The notes under the pieces are model-generated. The model was given only the letters and a program-made list of their open reading frames with translations. It had not been told where the DNA came from and made no database searches. From assembly GCA_958510875.1 (NCBI GenBank), contig OY294070.1, positions 16,359,631 to 16,423,630 on the forward strand: a stretch of DNA of 64,000 nt, written 5' to 3'. The position numbers and the translations under genes were made by a program. The stretch is from Endomychus coccineus (lineage: Eukaryota; Arthropoda; Insecta; Coleoptera; Endomychidae). Positions 55,201-58,200 of the stretch are shown here, piece after piece (within the stretch, counting starts at the first letter, position 1; every line of letters begins with the position of its first letter).

Positions 55201-58200
55201 AGCTTCTATCAGATCATCAATTTGTTGGACACGTTGAGCAGCATCAGCACCGACAACACCGAGATCAGAGTGGTGTGGAACCCGGAGAAGAGATGCAGCT
55301 TTCACGGCGCCATAGAATATCGCACCGAAGGCAAAGAAAAGAAGATCGAACGAGCGATATCAGGTAAAATGTTAATAATTTACGCGTGGAAACTGGAACT
55401 TTTTTCTTCAAATAGGTCCGCTCACCTTGAACGAAAAGTCTCACTAGATTAGCTCAGCTAAACACTCCATAAACGTGTGCAGTAAGCTTGTACCTTTGAT
55501 TGAAATAGTTCTTAATGGGCATTGTTGATGATCCAGGTGATAGTAGATGTCGAGAGGCGGCCTCTCACATCCTAGTGGAATGTCCACAACTACCTTATCT
55601 TAGGCTACAATACATCGGCAGCCCATACATGCCTCCTGAAACCATAAGAGATCTAGCCCTGCTGGACTGAGGGTGCACAATGGACCTAATCAAGTGATCT
55701 AAGTGCTCTGGACTTATCTGCAGCCGTTTTGCTTGATTGAAAGAGTTCTTTCAATGATAGCTTATACACAGGGAACATGAGTATACCTCAGGAATTAACT
55801 TATACCTGAACTGACAAAACAACTGTTGTAAAGTGAAAAATGAGCTGCAGATGAGACTAAGGATTAGGAAAGATGTTATTGTGTCAACTAGTTTATGAAG
55901 ATTTAGGGCCCTAATTCAAGATTTTGAAGACATGTTCGTTCGGAGAGGTCAGAGGCGTGTTTCTTGGACCTGTTTTCGTACTTTAGAAAATCTTCCAATG
56001 GGGATCTGCCTTTTAGAGGCTTGACGGAGTACTCTCGTATGTGATGCGTTTGGGTTAGTTATTTCTGATGTACATTTCAAAATGAAACTCCGTTACTTCT
56101 CGATAACCCAAAAATCTCGCTATACAGGGTGTCCTCGAACTGCGTGGCCAAAATAAAACCGAAGATTCTTTGATTTGAAAATAATTTGATGAGCCTTTTT
56201 ACTTTTGCCTCAAGTGTCTTGTTTAGCCGGTAGAGGGCTTCAAAGTTGCAAAAATACTTTTGTTTTTTCGGTATAACTTGAGAACGTGATGGAGGACTTT
56301 TACAATATTTGGCAGGTGAGTTACTGTCAATAAAATCCGTTTTTGAGAGCGGAGCATAGAGCCTTAGAGACCATAGAAATGGCTCAAACTTGAGGATGTA
56401 ACGGGAAAAGTGTCCAGAACTTTTTTGTTGTCGATGTAATTCACTCTATATTTTTTATGTAGATAGCTTATCTAATTTGAAAACTTTTCTTACTCTTAGA
56501 AAATTTTGATAAAATCAACGGATTAGCTTGAAAAAAATAATTTTCGAGTCTCTGCAATTTTGGCTTACTAATTTTACTTGATTAAAATACCTTAGTTGCC
56601 TTTGCTTTTCTAATGTCATTTTGGCATTTGGAGAATTTATTCTCAAAACTGTCAGTTTTTACTTTGCTTTCCGTAAAAATTTTATAAAATTATGGCTCAA
56701 AATTTCACTAACACTGAAATGGTTAATATCTCGGTAAAACACGAATAATAAAAACAATAGAAATGGGGAAACGATGTGATTATTTAGGAAAAACAAATGC
56801 TAAATTAAAAGAAACAACAAAACTTTTTGGGAAATCGCTAAGGCATCAATTGTTCGAAATGTTGCCCATTTTCCTGAATACACAAATTAATTCGTTTCAA
56901 GAAATTGGATTGAACTCTGGCTAGTACTTCAGGATCATTCTTCAATAAATCCGCTTCATGATTAATTCGTTGCAACAATTCCTCTCGTGTGTTTACTGGA
57001 GCTGCATAAACTTTCGACTTCAAAGCGCCCCATAGAAAGAAGTCGCAGGGCGTCAAATCAGGGGAGCGGGCCGGCCAGTTCACTGGTGCATCGTGTCCTC
57101 TACCTATCCAGCGATCTGGATATTCCGCATTCAAATGTCGCCTCACAGCTAATGTGAAATGAGGAGGTGCACCATCATGGATAAACCAGGCCACGACGAA
57201 TGTGTAATGGCAAGTCTTCCAACAGTTCAAGTAGCCTTTGTTCCAAAAAGTTCAAGTAGTTCTCCCCGTTCAATCGGGTATAACGGTAGGGCCAATAATA
57301 AAGTTATCCACAATTCCAACCCAAACATTGATTTTAGTTTGATTCTGAAAATATATAACTTCCGTTTCATGAGGATTTTCATCAGCATAGAAATGTTCAT
57401 TAAGGAGGTTAAAAAGACCACATCTCGTGAAAGTATCTTCGTCCGTGAACAGAATTCTTCTACAAAAATTGGGGTTTGCGTTTTGTCTTTGGACAATAAG
57501 CCGACAGAAATCTAGCCGATGACCTGGATCCATGGGCAATAAGTCTTGAACTGTTTTAATATGATAGGGATACAACAAACAGTTCTTCTTTCAGTACATT
57601 ATGAACTAATGATTTTGAGGCTCCAATACGAAGTCCCAAACGTAGTGTGCTTATCCCAGGTTCAGTTTCAACCGCTTCCAGTATCGTTTCTTCGAGCTCT
57701 AACGTCCTTCTTGTCCGTCTGCGTCCAGTTTCTCTGCGATTTGCTTCAAATTTGCCAGTTTCGCGAAGGTTTGCCGATTAGGAATTCTGCGATGCGGATA
57801 TCTTTCCCTTCTCCGGCCATTGCAACCACAAAGTCCATAAATCAATAACATATCAACCATTTCAGTGTTGGTGAAATGTTGAGCCATAATTTTATAAAAT
57901 ATTCACGGAACGCAAAGTAAAAACTGACAGTTTTGAGAATAAATTCTCCAAATGCCAAAATGACATTAGAAAAGCAAAGGCAACTAAGGTATTTTAATCA
58001 AGTAAAATTAGTAAGCCAACATTGCAGAGACTCGAAAATTAATTTTTTCAAGCTAATCCCTTGATTTTATCAACATTTTCTAAGAGTAAAAAAAGTTTTC
58101 AAATTAGATAAGCTATCTACATAAATTATCGAGTGAATTACATTGACCACAAAAAAGTTCTGGACACTTTTCCCGTTACATCCTCAAGTTTGAGCAATTT